DNA of 64,000 nt, taken from Nocardia seriolae NBRC 15557. Its GTDB lineage: Bacteria > Actinomycetota > Actinomycetes > Mycobacteriales > Mycobacteriaceae. Every line of letters starts with the position of its first letter. Position 1 is the first letter of the stretch. The notes under the pieces are model-generated. The model saw nothing but the letters and a program-made list of their open reading frames with translations. It made no database searches and was not told the DNA's origin. Shown here in pieces: positions 33,433 to 42,449 of this stretch. The position numbers and the translations under genes are program-made. The stretch spans positions 36,377-100,376 of the forward strand of contig NZ_BJWY01000012.1 in assembly GCF_007990715.1 (NCBI RefSeq), given 5' to 3'.

Positions 33433-35598
33433 TCACTCGGAATCGAGAGCGGCACGCGACAATTCGTCCCGCACCACCGCATAGGCGACGGATTGGCCGA
33501 AGCCCCGGCGCGCCAGCAGGCCGACCAGGCGGCGGGTGGCCTTGTCGCGATCGAGACCGCCCGGCAGGCTGCGGATCTTGGCGCGAACCAGTTCCGCCGC
33601 GCGCTCCCGCTCGTCATCGACCGGCTCCGCGCTCTCCTCGGAACCAGCTGTGCCGGAGCCGAACTCACGACTCGCCGCGCGCCCTCGCGTGGGGCGAATC
33701 CGATCGCCGCGCGAGGCGATGGCCGGAGTATCCGGACGGGTGCCGTGCGGAGCATCGAACGGGTCGTCGGGGGCGAACCTGTCGGCAAGTTCGGCCTTGA
33801 CCACCCCGTAAGCGGTGGCGGGGTTGTAGCCGCGGCGGGCGAGCATGGCGACCAGGCGGCGGGTTGCCTTGTCGCGGTCGAGGTCCGAGGGGAGCGACGG
33901 GAGCTTGCGGCGGACCAGGTCGGCGGCTCGGGCGGTTTCGTCCTCGGCGGTGACCGATTCGAGGGCGGGTTCGGCGTGCTCGGGTGCGATGCCCTTGCGC
34001 CGCAACTCCTCGGCGAGCACCTTCTTGCCCTTGCCCGCGTAGGTGTGGCGTGAACGCACCCACTGCTGCGCGAACGCCGCGTCGTCGATCAGCCCGACCT
34101 CGGTCAGCCGATCCAGCACCCGCCCCGCCACCGCGGCGCTGAATCCCTTCTCCGCCAACCGATCCGCCAGCTCCACCCGGCTCCGAGCCCGATCGGTCAG
34201 CAAGCGCAGGCAAACATCCTTCGCCTGCGCCTCGGTTCCACCGCCCGGCATACCCTCCGCTCCGGCCGACTCCTGTCCCGCACCCGCGCGCCCACGTCGC
34301 CGCCGACCGCCCCCGGCAGCCGCGGAGACCTCGGAGTCATCCCCGTCGCCGCCGACCCGCGCCGGGCCGGAATCCGCCCGACGACGATTCCCCCGTCGCC
34401 CACGCGCACCGGCACGCCGGTCCTCCCCGTCGCTGTCCGAATACGCCTCCAGCGCTTCCGGATCAGCCCCGCGCCGCCCCATACCGCGATGAGCCCCCCT
34501 CCCATCAGCCGCACCGATCGGTGCCTCCCCCGGCCGCCGCTCCGCCGCACTCGCGCGCGCTCCTGGCCGCCCCTTCCCCTCCGAAACCGCCCACACCCCA
34601 GACGTTTTCGACGCAGCGGTCGCCTCGGCGAGCGCCGCACGCGCGGCCCGCAATTTGTCCTGGCTGCCAGCAGCGGGCGGGATCGGCGCAGCACCCGACT
34701 CGGCCGCCGCATCAACATCACCGTGCCGACGCGACGATCCCCTGCTCGTGCCGCGATTCTCTGATTCCTCGCGCGCTTGCCCGCTGGTCCGGCGATTCTC
34801 GCGTTCCGCATGGCGAGGTCGCCCCTCCGATTCGGGGACGGCGGCCGCGGCGGTTGCCCGGGCGAGGGCGGCTCGCGCGGCGCGCAGCTTCTCTTCGCGG
34901 GTGGTCGTCGGTGAGATCGGCTCTACGAACGGGTGGTTGGTGATTTCCCCGGCGCCGAACCCAGCGGCACGCGGCTCGGCGCCTGCGCTGATCGACTCCG
35001 GCGCGAACGGCTCCGGCGCTCGGGGTGACGGAGTGGGCGCGAGCGGGTTCCCGCCGTCGCCGGGGGCAGTGGGCGCTTCCTCTCGCCACTGCCCCGGCGA
35101 GCGGCGTCGCCCGGTGGGCGAACGGCGGTGGGGGCTGGATGGATTCGGCGGGTGGGACGCATCGGGTGAGCGCGGGTCGTTCGCGGCGGGCTCGACATCG
35201 GGTGAGCGGTGCGCTGGTTCGACCCCGGGGCCGATGGTGGCGGGGTCCGGTGGGCGCGGAGCGAGCGGGGCAACCCGGTCGGACGCACCGTCGGTGGTGT
35301 GCCAGGTGGAGCTGCGGGTGGCCGCCGAATTGTCTTCGGAGGGAGCGTGATCGGCCGCGCTGTGGGTGGCCGGTCCGTAGTTCCATGTGCCGGCGCTGGA
35401 GGTGTAGGGGTCGGCGGAGTCTCGGCCGAAGAGGTCGTGGCTCGGCTCGGAGGTTCGGGAAGCCGTGGGGCGGAAAGCGCGTCTGGCCGCGCGGGCGGCG
35501 GTTGCGTCGAGTTGGCGGCGGAGGCGTTCCACCGCTTCCAGTTGGGGGGTGGGCCCCGGCGGGTCAGGCCGGGGCCCTTCGGAATCCCGAGGGGTCAT
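33433..35598 (-). CDS. recX: Giant RecX: disordered N-terminal extension plus RecX domain with an extra C-terminal repeat
   Basis: RecX proteins cap or modulate RecA filaments and are usually ~150-175 residues. Here 721 residues. Residues 1-459 are low-complexity (Pro/Ser/Arg/Gly/Asp) with two short helices of almost the same sequence (EEKLRAARAALARATAAA and QDKLRAARAALAEATAAS). The RecX domain starts at about 460 (KDVCLRLLTDRARSRVELAD), and its third three-helix repeat is at 553-604. After a ~50-residue linker a second copy of that third repeat follows (about 661-713; 34 of 52 residues identical). ATG 35598 is 3 bases after the recA stop, so the start is well supported and coupled. Confidence 0.9.
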   Translation of the reverse strand: MTPRDSEGPRPDPPGPTPQLEAVERLRRQLDATAARAARRAFRPTASRTSEPSHDLFGRDSADPYTSSAGTWNYGPATHSAADHAPSEDNSAATRSSTWHTTDGASDRVAPLAPRPPDPATIGPGVEPAHRSPDVEPAANDPRSPDASHPPNPSSPHRRSPTGRRRSPGQWREEAPTAPGDGGNPLAPTPSPRAPEPFAPESISAGAEPRAAGFGAGEITNHPFVEPISPTTTREEKLRAARAALARATAAAAVPESEGRPRHAERENRRTSGQAREESENRGTSRGSSRRHGDVDAAAESGAAPIPPAAGSQDKLRAARAALAEATAASKTSGVWAVSEGKGRPGARASAAERRPGEAPIGAADGRGAHRGMGRRGADPEALEAYSDSDGEDRRAGARGRRGNRRRADSGPARVGGDGDDSEVSAAAGGGRRRRGRAGAGQESAGAEGMPGGGTEAQAKDVCLRLLTDRARSRVELADRLAEKGFSAAVAGRVLDRLTEVGLIDDAAFAQQWVRSRHTYAGKGKKVLAEELRRKGIAPEHAEPALESVTAEDETARAADLVRRKLPSLPSDLDRDKATRRLVAMLARRGYNPATAYGVVKAELADRFAPDDPFDAPHGTRPDTPAIASRGDRIRPTRGRAASREFGSGTAGSEESAEPVDDERERAAELVRAKIRSLPGGLDRDKATRRLVGLLARRGFGQSVAYAVVRDELSRAALDSE

Positions 35599-35601
35599 CG
35601 A

Positions 35602-36636
35602 TCAGAAGTCGGCGGGGGCCTCTTCGGCGGTGACGTCCGCGCCGATGCCGAGCTTTTCCTTGATCTTCTTCTCGACCTCGTCGCGGACATCGGTGTTCTC
35701 GAGGAGGAACTTGCGGGCGTTCTCCTTGCCCTGGCCGAGCTGGTCGCCCTCGTAGGTGTACCAGGAGCCGGACTTGCGGATGAAGCCGTGCTCGACACCC
35801 ATGTCGATGATCGAGCCCTCCTTGGAGATGCCGACGCCGTAGAGGATGTCGAACTCGGCCTGCTTGAACGGCGGCGCGACCTTGTTCTTGACGACCTTCA
35901 CGCGGGTGCGGTTACCGACCGCGTCGGAGCCGTCCTTCAGCGTCTCGATGCGGCGCACGTCCAGGCGAACCGAGGCGTAGAACTTCAGCGCCTTACCACC
36001 GGTGGTGGTCTCCGGCGAGCCGAACATGACGCCGATCTTCTCGCGCAGCTGATTGATGAAGATGGCGGTGGTGCCCGAATTGTTCAGGGCCGAGGTCATC
36101 TTGCGCAGCGCCTGGCTCATCAGGCGGGCCTGCAGACCGACGTGGCTGTCACCCATCTCGCCCTCGATCTCGGCGCGCGGCACCAGGGCGGCCACGGAGT
36201 CGATGACGATGATGTCGATGGCGCCGGAACGCACCAGCATGTCGGCGATTTCGAGCGCCTGCTCACCGGTGTCGGGCTGGGAGACCAGCAGCGCGTCGGT
36301 GTCGACACCGAGCTTGCGGGCGTAGTCCGGATCCAGCGCGTGCTCGGCGTCGATGAAGGCGGCGACACCGCCCGCGGCCTGGGCATTGGCGACCGCGTGC
36401 AGCGCGACCGTCGTCTTACCCGAGGATTCCGGGCCGTACACCTCGACGATGCGCCCGCGCGGCAGGCCGCCGATGCCGAGGGCGACATCCAGCGAGATCG
36501 ATCCGGTCGGGATCACCGAGATCGGCTGGCGCTGCTCCTCGCCCAGGCGCATCACCGCGCCCTTGCCGAAGCTCTTCTCGACCTGCGCCAACGCCAGTTC
36601 GAGGGCCTTGTCACGATCGAAAGCCGGTGGTGCCAT
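35602..36636 (-). CDS. recA: Recombinase RecA
   Basis: DNA strand-exchange protein and SOS co-protease. 344 residues with Walker A GPESSGKT (68-75), Walker [14 protein letters not shown], and loop L2 region [21 protein letters not shown]. There is no intein. The ATG at 36636 follows GAAGGGGAAC. Upstream are both an SOS box and a PafBC-type promoter motif, and recX follows 3 bases after its stop. Confidence 0.98.
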   Translation of the reverse strand: MAPPAFDRDKALELALAQVEKSFGKGAVMRLGEEQRQPISVIPTGSISLDVALGIGGLPRGRIVEVYGPESSGKTTVALHAVANAQAAGGVAAFIDAEHALDPDYARKLGVDTDALLVSQPDTGEQALEIADMLVRSGAIDIIVIDSVAALVPRAEIEGEMGDSHVGLQARLMSQALRKMTSALNNSGTTAIFINQLREKIGVMFGSPETTTGGKALKFYASVRLDVRRIETLKDGSDAVGNRTRVKVVKNKVAPPFKQAEFDILYGVGISKEGSIIDMGVEHGFIRKSGSWYTYEGDQLGQGKENARKFLLENTDVRDEVEKKIKEKLGIGADVTAEEAPADF

Positions 36637-36685
36637 GGTCAGTTCCCCTTCTCAACGGGTGTGTCTCTTGCTGGGGTTGGCGCCC

Positions 36686-36708
36686 ACGTTAGAGGGAGGC
36701 ACCGACAA
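36686..36708 (-). promoter_or_regulatory. recA promoter of the LexA-independent (PafBC/RecA-NDp) type
   Basis: On the minus strand the bases read TTGTCGGTG, 8 bases, TAACGT. This is an exact match to TTGTCRGTG-N8-TANNNT, the motif known from mycobacterial DNA-damage promoters that PafBC activates. It lies 50-72 bases before the recA ATG. Confidence 0.85.
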
Positions 36709-36728
36709 GTTCCGACGACGAGCGTAGA

Positions 36729-36742
36729 CGAACAGGTGTTCG
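36729..36742 (-). promoter_or_regulatory. SOS box (LexA operator) of recA
   Basis: CGAAC-AGGT-GTTCG, a perfect palindrome matching the actinobacterial LexA consensus (TCGAAC-N4-GTTCGA), 93 bases upstream of the recA start and 20 bases upstream of the PafBC-type element. Confidence 0.88.
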
Positions 36743-36815
36743 ATGCAAGCGACGCGCTGAACGACACGCGAAAGACCTGGCGGCAAACGGCCGGCAAGCC
36801 CACGTCCGGGCCAGG

Positions 36816-37838
36816 TCAGGGCACGATCGCGACCATACGATCGTCGACCAGCGTCTGCGATTGCTTGAACATCCGCAGCGCCGACAGCACCTCGACGTCA
36901 TTGATCCCCGGCAGCGCGCCCAGCGACTCGGTGACATACCGGTACAGGTGCGCGGTGTCGTGACACACCACCGACGCGGTCAGATTCGCCGTCCCGGTCG
37001 TCGCCGCGACATAGGCCACCTCCGGATGCGTGGCGACGGCCTGCCCCACCGCCTCCAGATCGCCGGGCCGCACCCGCATCCACAGCATGGCCCGCGCCGC
37101 GTAACCCATTCGCTCCAAAGCGAAGTCGAGATCGAAGTACAGCACCCCGGACGCGACGAGCTCGTTCATGCGCCGCGTCACCCGGCTCGCGCTCCACCCG
37201 GTGGCGGCCGCGAGCTGCGCGTAGGAGGCGCGCCCGTCGCGCCCCAGCATCGCCAGCATGGCCTCGTCCTCGCGCGACAGCTCGACCTGCCGCTCCGGCC
37301 CACGCGGCTCCCACATGGGCGGGCGCGGACCGAGTTCGCGCAATTGCTCCGGGGTGAACAGATGGCCGTAGCGCGGCCACTCCTCCTCGAACGGGAACTG
37401 CCGCATCACCTCGTGCACGGACAGCTCGAGCACCTGAGCGGCCCGCGGGATCATGCGCAGCAGCAGCTCCTCCTGCCGCTCCGCCGACCGCGGTCGGCAC
37501 ACGCAGGTCACCTCGAATCCGGTGGCCAGCAGGGAAACCCAGCTCACGTCCGGCAGCCGGGCCAGCGCCTCGGCCAGCGGCACCGCCCGATTCGGCGCGG
37601 TCTTGATGCGCAGGATCCACCGGGTGCGCCCGAGCGGCACGGTATTCACCTGGCCCGCGACGTGGATCATGCCGCGCCGCCGCAGCGACCGGTAACGCCG
37701 GGCCACGGTCTGCTCGGAGACGCCGAGCACCGCGCCGAGCCGGGCGAACGGGATGCGCGCATCGATGACCAGGCCGTGAATGATCTGCTTGTCGAGGGTA
37801 TCCAAGACGGAGGATTCGTCCGCCTTCTCACTATCCAT
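36816..37838 (-). CDS. Lrp/AsnC-family regulator with two HTH-RAM modules
   Basis: 340 residues, about twice the usual size. HTH 1 (about 15-60) reads LDKQIIHGLVIDARIPFARL, LGVSEQTVARRYRSLRRRG; a RAM-like domain follows. HTH 2 (about 190-240) reads LSREDEAMLAMLGRDGRASY, TGWSASRVTRRMNELVASG, with a second ligand-binding domain. This duplicated form is common in actinobacteria. ATG 37838. Divergent from an MFS exporter (37934), which it probably controls. Confidence 0.9.
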   Translation of the reverse strand: MDSEKADESSVLDTLDKQIIHGLVIDARIPFARLGAVLGVSEQTVARRYRSLRRRGMIHVAGQVNTVPLGRTRWILRIKTAPNRAVPLAEALARLPDVSWVSLLATGFEVTCVCRPRSAERQEELLLRMIPRAAQVLELSVHEVMRQFPFEEEWPRYGHLFTPEQLRELGPRPPMWEPRGPERQVELSREDEAMLAMLGRDGRASYAQLAAATGWSASRVTRRMNELVASGVLYFDLDFALERMGYAARAMLWMRVRPGDLEAVGQAVATHPEVAYVAATTGTANLTASVVCHDTAHLYRYVTESLGALPGINDVEVLSALRMFKQSQTLVDDRMVAIVP

Positions 37839-37933
37839 GGGAGGAATCCTTCGTAATCAGCGGTGCAGCTATGGGATACAAGCCTTCCCCGCGAGTCTAA
37901 GTGACGAAATCGCTCGCTCTTCTGGAGGTTCCA

Positions 37934-39331
37934 ATGCGGAAATGGCTCCCGCTGTTCGCGGCCTGTCTGGGCACGCTCATGCTCCTCATCGACGTAACCA
38001 TCGTGAACGTCGCCCTTCCGGATATCGCCGTCGATCTCGGCACCGGCCTGTCCGGATTGCAGTGGGTCGTCGACGGTTACGCCCTGGCCCTGGCCGCGTT
38101 GCTGCTGGTGCTGGGCTCGCTCGCGGATCGGGTCGGCGCGAAACCCATCTATCTGGTCGGCCTGGTCCTGTTCGCGGCGGCCGCGCTGGCCTGCGGCCTC
38201 GCCCGGTCCTCGGAGTGGCTGATCGCCGCGCGCACCGCGCAGGGCATCGGCGGCGCGGCCATGCTGGCCACCACGCTGTCGCTGTTGCACGCCACCTATA
38301 CCGGCCGCGATCGTGGTGTCGCGTTCGGCGCGTGGGGCGCGGTGGCGGGCGCGTCCGCCGGGATCGGCGTGGTGCTCGGCGGCGTGCTCACCGATCTGCT
38401 GTCGTGGCGGTGGATCTTCTTCGTCAACCTGCCCATCGCCGCGATCACGATTCCCTTGACCGCCATCGCTTTCGGGCCGTCCCCGCGGCGCGCCGATCGC
38501 GGGATCGACCCGCCCGGCATGGCCGCCTTCGCGCTCGCCGCGACCGCGATCACCTACGGCATCATCCGCGGCGGCGAACACGGCTGGACCGATTCGCGCG
38601 CGGTCGCCACGCTGATCGCCGGCGGGCTGGCGCTGACTTCGTTCCTCTTCATCGAATCACGCAGCGCCGCACCGATGCTGCCGTTGCCGCTGCTGCGCCA
38701 CACCGGCCTGGTCGCGACCCTGATCGCCGCGCTCGGCATGAGTTTCGCGGCCTTCGCGGCCAGCCCGCTGATCTCGCTGTGGCTCCAGCGGCAATCGCAC
38801 CTGAGCCCGTTGCGGGCCGGGCTGTCGCTGCTGCCGATGTCGATCAGCGCCTTCCTGGTGTCGGGTGTGTTCGGGCGACGGCTGCACGATCTGTCCCCGC
38901 GGTGGACGATCGGCGGTGGCCTGGTCACGATCGGCGCGGGCAGCGGGCTGATGACCCTGATCGACGCCGGATCCTCCTGGGCCGCCGCGATTCCCGGGCT
39001 GCTGGTCATCGGCGCGGGTGTCGGGGTGATGGCCCCGCCGCTGGTGGCCGTCGGCATGGCCGCGGTCCCGCCGCAGCAGAGCGGCACGGCAGCCGGTGCG
39101 GTCAACACCGCGCGGCAGCTGGGGCTCGCACGCGGAGTGGCGGTGCTGGGCACGGTCTTCCGCGGCGCCGCCGGTGAGCGGCTCACGCCGTCACACTTCG
39201 CGACCGGGCTCGACTCGGCGGTCGCGGTCGCGGCCGCCGTCGGAATCGCCTGCGGTGCCGTGGTCTTCGCGTTGTTCCGCGCCCACGAGCGAGCGGCGGA
39301 ACCCGTCCCCGCTCCCGTGCCGGTCGGCTGA
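37934..39331 (+). CDS. MFS exporter, DHA2 (EmrB/QacA) type
   Basis: 465 residues, inner membrane. TM1 FAACLGTLMLLIDVTIVNVALP with the DHA2 motif D1, motif A LGSLADRVGAKPIYL, and motif C-like GVVLGGVLTDLLSWRWIFFVNLPI. The ATG at 37934 is fixed by CTGGAGGTTCCA. 14 hydrophobic segments are expected. The divergent Lrp regulator suggests export of an amino acid-like or toxic compound. Specificity unknown. Confidence 0.92.
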   Translation: MRKWLPLFAACLGTLMLLIDVTIVNVALPDIAVDLGTGLSGLQWVVDGYALALAALLLVLGSLADRVGAKPIYLVGLVLFAAAALACGLARSSEWLIAARTAQGIGGAAMLATTLSLLHATYTGRDRGVAFGAWGAVAGASAGIGVVLGGVLTDLLSWRWIFFVNLPIAAITIPLTAIAFGPSPRRADRGIDPPGMAAFALAATAITYGIIRGGEHGWTDSRAVATLIAGGLALTSFLFIESRSAAPMLPLPLLRHTGLVATLIAALGMSFAAFAASPLISLWLQRQSHLSPLRAGLSLLPMSISAFLVSGVFGRRLHDLSPRWTIGGGLVTIGAGSGLMTLIDAGSSWAAAIPGLLVIGAGVGVMAPPLVAVGMAAVPPQQSGTAAGAVNTARQLGLARGVAVLGTVFRGAAGERLTPSHFATGLDSAVAVAAAVGIACGAVVFALFRAHERAAEPVPAPVPVG

Positions 39332-39514
39332 CGGTGCGTGCCATCACGAACCGACCGGCAAGTCGAAGAGGGATCGAAATACGTTCCGCCAGATCAGTTT
39401 TCGAATGATCACCGGGGCGACCGCACTGGACTGGGCCCGTCGGCGCACCGTGCGGTCCGCCCCCAATTCCCCTGCGATTCCACCGTTCTCGCGCAGAAAG
39501 CCGCGGTGAATATC

Positions 39515-40441
39515 ATGTCGACACTCCCTCGCCCCGATACCCGGCTCCGGTCCGCGGCCGCCGCCCAGGGCGGTCAATGGACCACGCAGACACCGGTTCC
39601 CAACGCCACCTCCCCGCGCGGGCCGGGATCGGCGACATTCCAGGACAACCCGTATCTGGCCTGGCGCGCCGAGGACAGTTCCGATTCCATCTGGCTGTCC
39701 AGCAGCCCCGACGGGCAGAGCTGGTCCGGGCCGTGGAACACCCCGAATGTCGGCACCTCCGAGCACCCGGCCCTGACGGCCGCCGGAATCGGCGACGAGA
39801 CCCTCTACCTGGCCTGGAAGGGCGCGGGCCGCGATCAGAACATCTGGTGGTCGACCTCCGCCGACGGCCAGAAGTGGGAGGACCAGCAGATGCTGGGCGG
39901 CGCGGAAACCGCGTGCGCCCCCGCCATGGTCTCGTTTCACGGTGTGCCGCATATCTTCTGGCGCGGCTCCGACACCCTGCTGACCTCGAACCAGAGCGTC
40001 TACATGTCGGCGCGCACCAATACCGGCTGGACCGCCCCGGTCGTCCTGCCCGGCATCGCCTCGTCCGACACGCCCGCGGTGGCGGTCCTCGACGGCATCC
40101 TCTATCTCGCCAACCGCGGCACCGAGGCCCCACTGGACAACGACAAGTGGATCCGCCTGTGGAGCTCCACCAACGCCATCACCCGGACCGCACGCGCCAA
40201 CCCCGCCGACGCCTACTCCGACCTGGCCCCCGCTCTCGCCGCCCACGCGGGAACACTGCACCTGGCATGGAAATCCGCGACCGGCGACGAGATCTGGTAC
40301 TCCAGCTTCGACGGCGACCACACCTGGCAATCCCCCACCCGCGCTGCTGGAGCTCACCTGGCGCGGCTCCACCACCTGACCAAGATCAGGGAGCTCTCAC
40401 CGAGGGATTTGGTCCGAATAGCCTCGGTGAGAGCTCCCTGA
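39515..40441 (+). CDS. Sialidase-like beta-propeller protein with repeat-encoded C-terminus
   Basis: 308 residues. Repeated blades contain Asp-box-like motifs (SSPDGQSW, TSADGQKW) and recurrent LYLAWKG / HIFWRG / LHLAWKS strands, typical of five- or six-bladed sialidase/lectin propellers. No catalytic sialidase Arg triad is apparent, so it is more likely a binding protein. The last ~20 residues (from TKIRELSPRDLV) are encoded by the 25-bp-arm palindrome at 40381-40446, so the natural terminus was probably replaced. ATG 39515; no clear signal peptide. Confidence 0.7.
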   Translation: MSTLPRPDTRLRSAAAAQGGQWTTQTPVPNATSPRGPGSATFQDNPYLAWRAEDSSDSIWLSSSPDGQSWSGPWNTPNVGTSEHPALTAAGIGDETLYLAWKGAGRDQNIWWSTSADGQKWEDQQMLGGAETACAPAMVSFHGVPHIFWRGSDTLLTSNQSVYMSARTNTGWTAPVVLPGIASSDTPAVAVLDGILYLANRGTEAPLDNDKWIRLWSSTNAITRTARANPADAYSDLAPALAAHAGTLHLAWKSATGDEIWYSSFDGDHTWQSPTRAAGAHLARLHHLTKIRELSPRDLVRIASVRAP

Positions 40442-40446
40442 TCTTG
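40381..40446. terminator. Long perfect palindrome between convergent genes
   Basis: 25-bp perfectly complementary arms (40381-40405 and 40422-40446) around a 16-base loop GATTTGGTCCGAATAG. It overlaps the 3' end of the propeller gene and abuts the stop of the convergent SnoaL-like gene (40450). It can terminate both directions. Confidence 0.8.
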
Positions 40447-40449
40447 TTG

Positions 40450-40902
40450 CTAACGCAGGGGAAGCGAGACGGAGGATTCTTCGGGGGTGCGGGGGCCGAA
40501 GATGCGGCGCTCGGCCTCGGGGATGGGGACGTCGTTGATGCTGGCCTCGCGGCGGGACATGCGGCCGTCGGGGGCGAATTCCCAGAGTTCGTTGCCGTAG
40601 CTGCGGTGCCACTGGCCGTTGTCGTCGTGCCACTCGTATTGGAAGCGGACGGCGATGCGGTCGTCGGTGTAGGACCAGAGTTCCTTGCGCAGCGCGTAGC
40701 CGTTCTCCTTGGCCCACTTGCGTTTCAGGAAGTCGACGATCTCGGGGCGGCCGGTGAGGAACTCGTCGCGATTGCGCCAGACCGAATCCTCGGTGTACGC
40801 CTGCGCGACGGTCTCGGGATCGCGCGTGTTCCAAGCATTCTCGGCGGCGAGGACCTTCTTCTTCGCCGATTCCAGGTCGAAGGGCGGAAGCGGTGGACGC
40901 AT
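40450..40902 (-). CDS. Nuclear transport factor 2-like (DUF1348/SnoaL-type) protein
   Basis: 150 residues, cone-shaped alpha+beta fold. ESAKKKVLAAENAWNTRDPE, VAQAYTEDSVWRNRDEFLTG, IVDFLKRKWAKE, RFQYEWHDDNGQWHRSYGNE and MSRREASINDVPI are typical of DUF1348. The ATG at 40902 follows GAAAGGTTCACC. Last gene of the VOC-PNPOx-SnoaL-like unit, which looks like a small redox or detoxification operon. Function not established. Confidence 0.85.
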   Translation of the reverse strand: MRPPLPPFDLESAKKKVLAAENAWNTRDPETVAQAYTEDSVWRNRDEFLTGRPEIVDFLKRKWAKENGYALRKELWSYTDDRIAVRFQYEWHDDNGQWHRSYGNELWEFAPDGRMSRREASINDVPIPEAERRIFGPRTPEESSVSLPLR

Positions 40903-40922
40903 GGGTGAACCTTTCGGGGTTG

Positions 40923-41810
40923 TCAGGGTTTGACCGGGGAGAGTTCGGGTTCGCCCCAGTGCAGCGGCGTGGCCTGCGAGATCTGCACCACTTCGGTGAT
41001 CTCGAAGTCGATCGAACACTGCGCACCGGTGGTGAAGGTCGTTTCGTCCCAGGTTATTCCGGCGGCGCCGGTGAGCTGCAAGGTCGAGCCGGTCCGCCAG
41101 TCTGGCACCAGCAGTCCGCAGCGGGGGTTGGCGGCGATATTGCCCAGGGTCATGAACATGGAGTTGCCACGGTAGTCGGGCCAGCGCAAGCGGGTCGGGG
41201 AAAGCACCTGCAGGAAGCCGGGATTGCCGCCGCGGTGTGAGGCGTCGGCATTGCCGTCGAGGTCGGCGGAGGCGACGAAGAAGGTGTCGGCCGCCGACAG
41301 GGCCGACCGCTGGTCCGGGTCGAGCGCGGCGGTGCGCCGCACCGCGGTGACACCCGGGTCCGACCGGTATTCGAGCTCGCGGCGGGAGATGGACTTCGGG
41401 CAGTTGGAGTACACCTGGTCGGTCGCGATCAGCAGTCCCCGCTCGGTCGGTACCGAGGTGCCGTTGACGCGCATGCGCCGCCGCAGCTGCGGTTGCAGCG
41501 CGATCATGCCGAGATGACCCGGCGCGCGCAGGGTTTCGGCGAGCGGATCACCGGCGGCCGGCAGCGCGTCCACGGCGATGGTCCGCTCGCCCGTGGCACG
41601 GGCGAACCCCGGCGGGCCGACCAGCGGGCTCGCCCACACCCGGGACTCCGCATCGGTCGCCGCCACCACGACCATCGGCTGGTCGGCGAGGAACTCCGCC
41701 GCCGCCGGGACGATGTAGGGCCGGATCATCCGACCGACCCGCTCGGCGATGGCGGTCTGCCCCATCCGTTCCTGTACGGCCAACTCGCCGGGGTGATAGA
41801 TGGTCGTCAC
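40923..41810 (-). CDS. PNPOx-like flavin-binding protein (two split-barrel halves)
   Basis: 295 residues. An N-terminal PNPOx-type half (QPMVVVAATDAESRVWASPL, APGHLGMIALQPQLRRRMRV) and a C-terminal half (SAADTFFVASADLDGNADAS, MFMTLGNIAANPRCGLLVPD). It resembles general FMN-binding 'pyridoxamine 5'-phosphate oxidase family' proteins often co-encoded with ferredoxin reductases. A small gap of 20 bases separates it from the SnoaL-like gene. Confidence 0.82.
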   Translation of the reverse strand: MTTIYHPGELAVQERMGQTAIAERVGRMIRPYIVPAAAEFLADQPMVVVAATDAESRVWASPLVGPPGFARATGERTIAVDALPAAGDPLAETLRAPGHLGMIALQPQLRRRMRVNGTSVPTERGLLIATDQVYSNCPKSISRRELEYRSDPGVTAVRRTAALDPDQRSALSAADTFFVASADLDGNADASHRGGNPGFLQVLSPTRLRWPDYRGNSMFMTLGNIAANPRCGLLVPDWRTGSTLQLTGAAGITWDETTFTTGAQCSIDFEITEVVQISQATPLHWGEPELSPVKP

Positions 41811-41885
41811 GATGCCTCCCGTCGGCGGGCCACCGACCGGGCGGCTCGCTGTCTCGAATTGCGCTGCGAACAGCGTGCTTTCAGA

Positions 41886-42338
41886 TCAGAAGAAGCCGCA
41901 GGTGGGCGCGGCCCCGCTCGGCGCGGGCGCGTCCTGCGCGCCGGTGGGCGCGTAGACCTCGAGCCGGATGCCGTCGGGGTCGATGAAGAAGATGCCGCCC
42001 GAGGCCGCGCCCTCACCGTGGGCGACCACGCCCTCGTGCGCGAAGGCCACGTTCAGCTCCTTCAGCACCGATTCCACCTCCCGCACCTGATCGATGCTGT
42101 CCACCTGGAACGAAAGGTGATGCAGGCCGGGCGTTCTCACCGAGAACTCGCCGTCGCTCTGCTGCCACAGCGTCACCTGGAGCTTGCCGTCACTGCCGAG
42201 GAAGGCGAAGCGCTGCGAGCCCGCGCCGCCCGCGCCGAGCTGTTCGAAGCCGAGGGCCCGCCGATAGAAGGCAACCGACCGGTCGAGATCGGTGACATTG
42301 AGGCCGATGTGTCCGGTGGCGAGCGCTGGGGAAGTCAT
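41886..42338 (-). CDS. VOC family (glyoxalase/dioxygenase fold) protein
   Basis: 150 residues. TGHIGLNVTDLDRSVAFYRRAL (metal His near residue 10), LHHLSFQVDS (second His) and FFIDPDGIRLEVYAP (terminal Glu), so the metal site looks intact. The C-terminus is short and Ala/Pro-rich. ATG 42338 follows GAAAGGGTTCCC. First gene of the unit, divergent from the CGNR regulator. Confidence 0.9.
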   Translation of the reverse strand: MTSPALATGHIGLNVTDLDRSVAFYRRALGFEQLGAGGAGSQRFAFLGSDGKLQVTLWQQSDGEFSVRTPGLHHLSFQVDSIDQVREVESVLKELNVAFAHEGVVAHGEGAASGGIFFIDPDGIRLEVYAPTGAQDAPAPSGAAPTCGFF

Positions 42339-42357
42339 GGGAACCCTTTCGGATCAT

Positions 42358-42446
42358 CTAACCAGTGTCTGTTGTATAACTGGTTAGAAACTAAACGACG
42401 ATCCATCCCACCGTCAACCCCTGAAGTGAGTGTTACCGGTTAGAAA
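42358..42446. promoter_or_regulatory. Operator region between VOC operon and CGNR regulator
   Basis: CTAACCAGT (42358-42366) and ACTGGTTAG (42379-42387) are perfect 9-bp arms with a 12-base spacer, 20 bases before the VOC ATG. A further half-site ACCGGTTAGAAA near 42436 repeats ACTGGTTAGAAA just before the CGNR start. This layout fits repression of both promoters. Confidence 0.65.
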
Positions 42447-42449
42447 GGT

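Noticed and set aside
36686..36742. Possible second LexA box at the recX or Lrp promoters
   Set aside because: No other GAAC-N4-GTTC palindrome was found near their starts; the one clear box belongs to recA.
34655..36963. Long plus-strand open frames opposite recX and recA
   Set aside because: They overlap the certain recA and recX genes and have the Gly/Arg/Ala composition of shadow frames.
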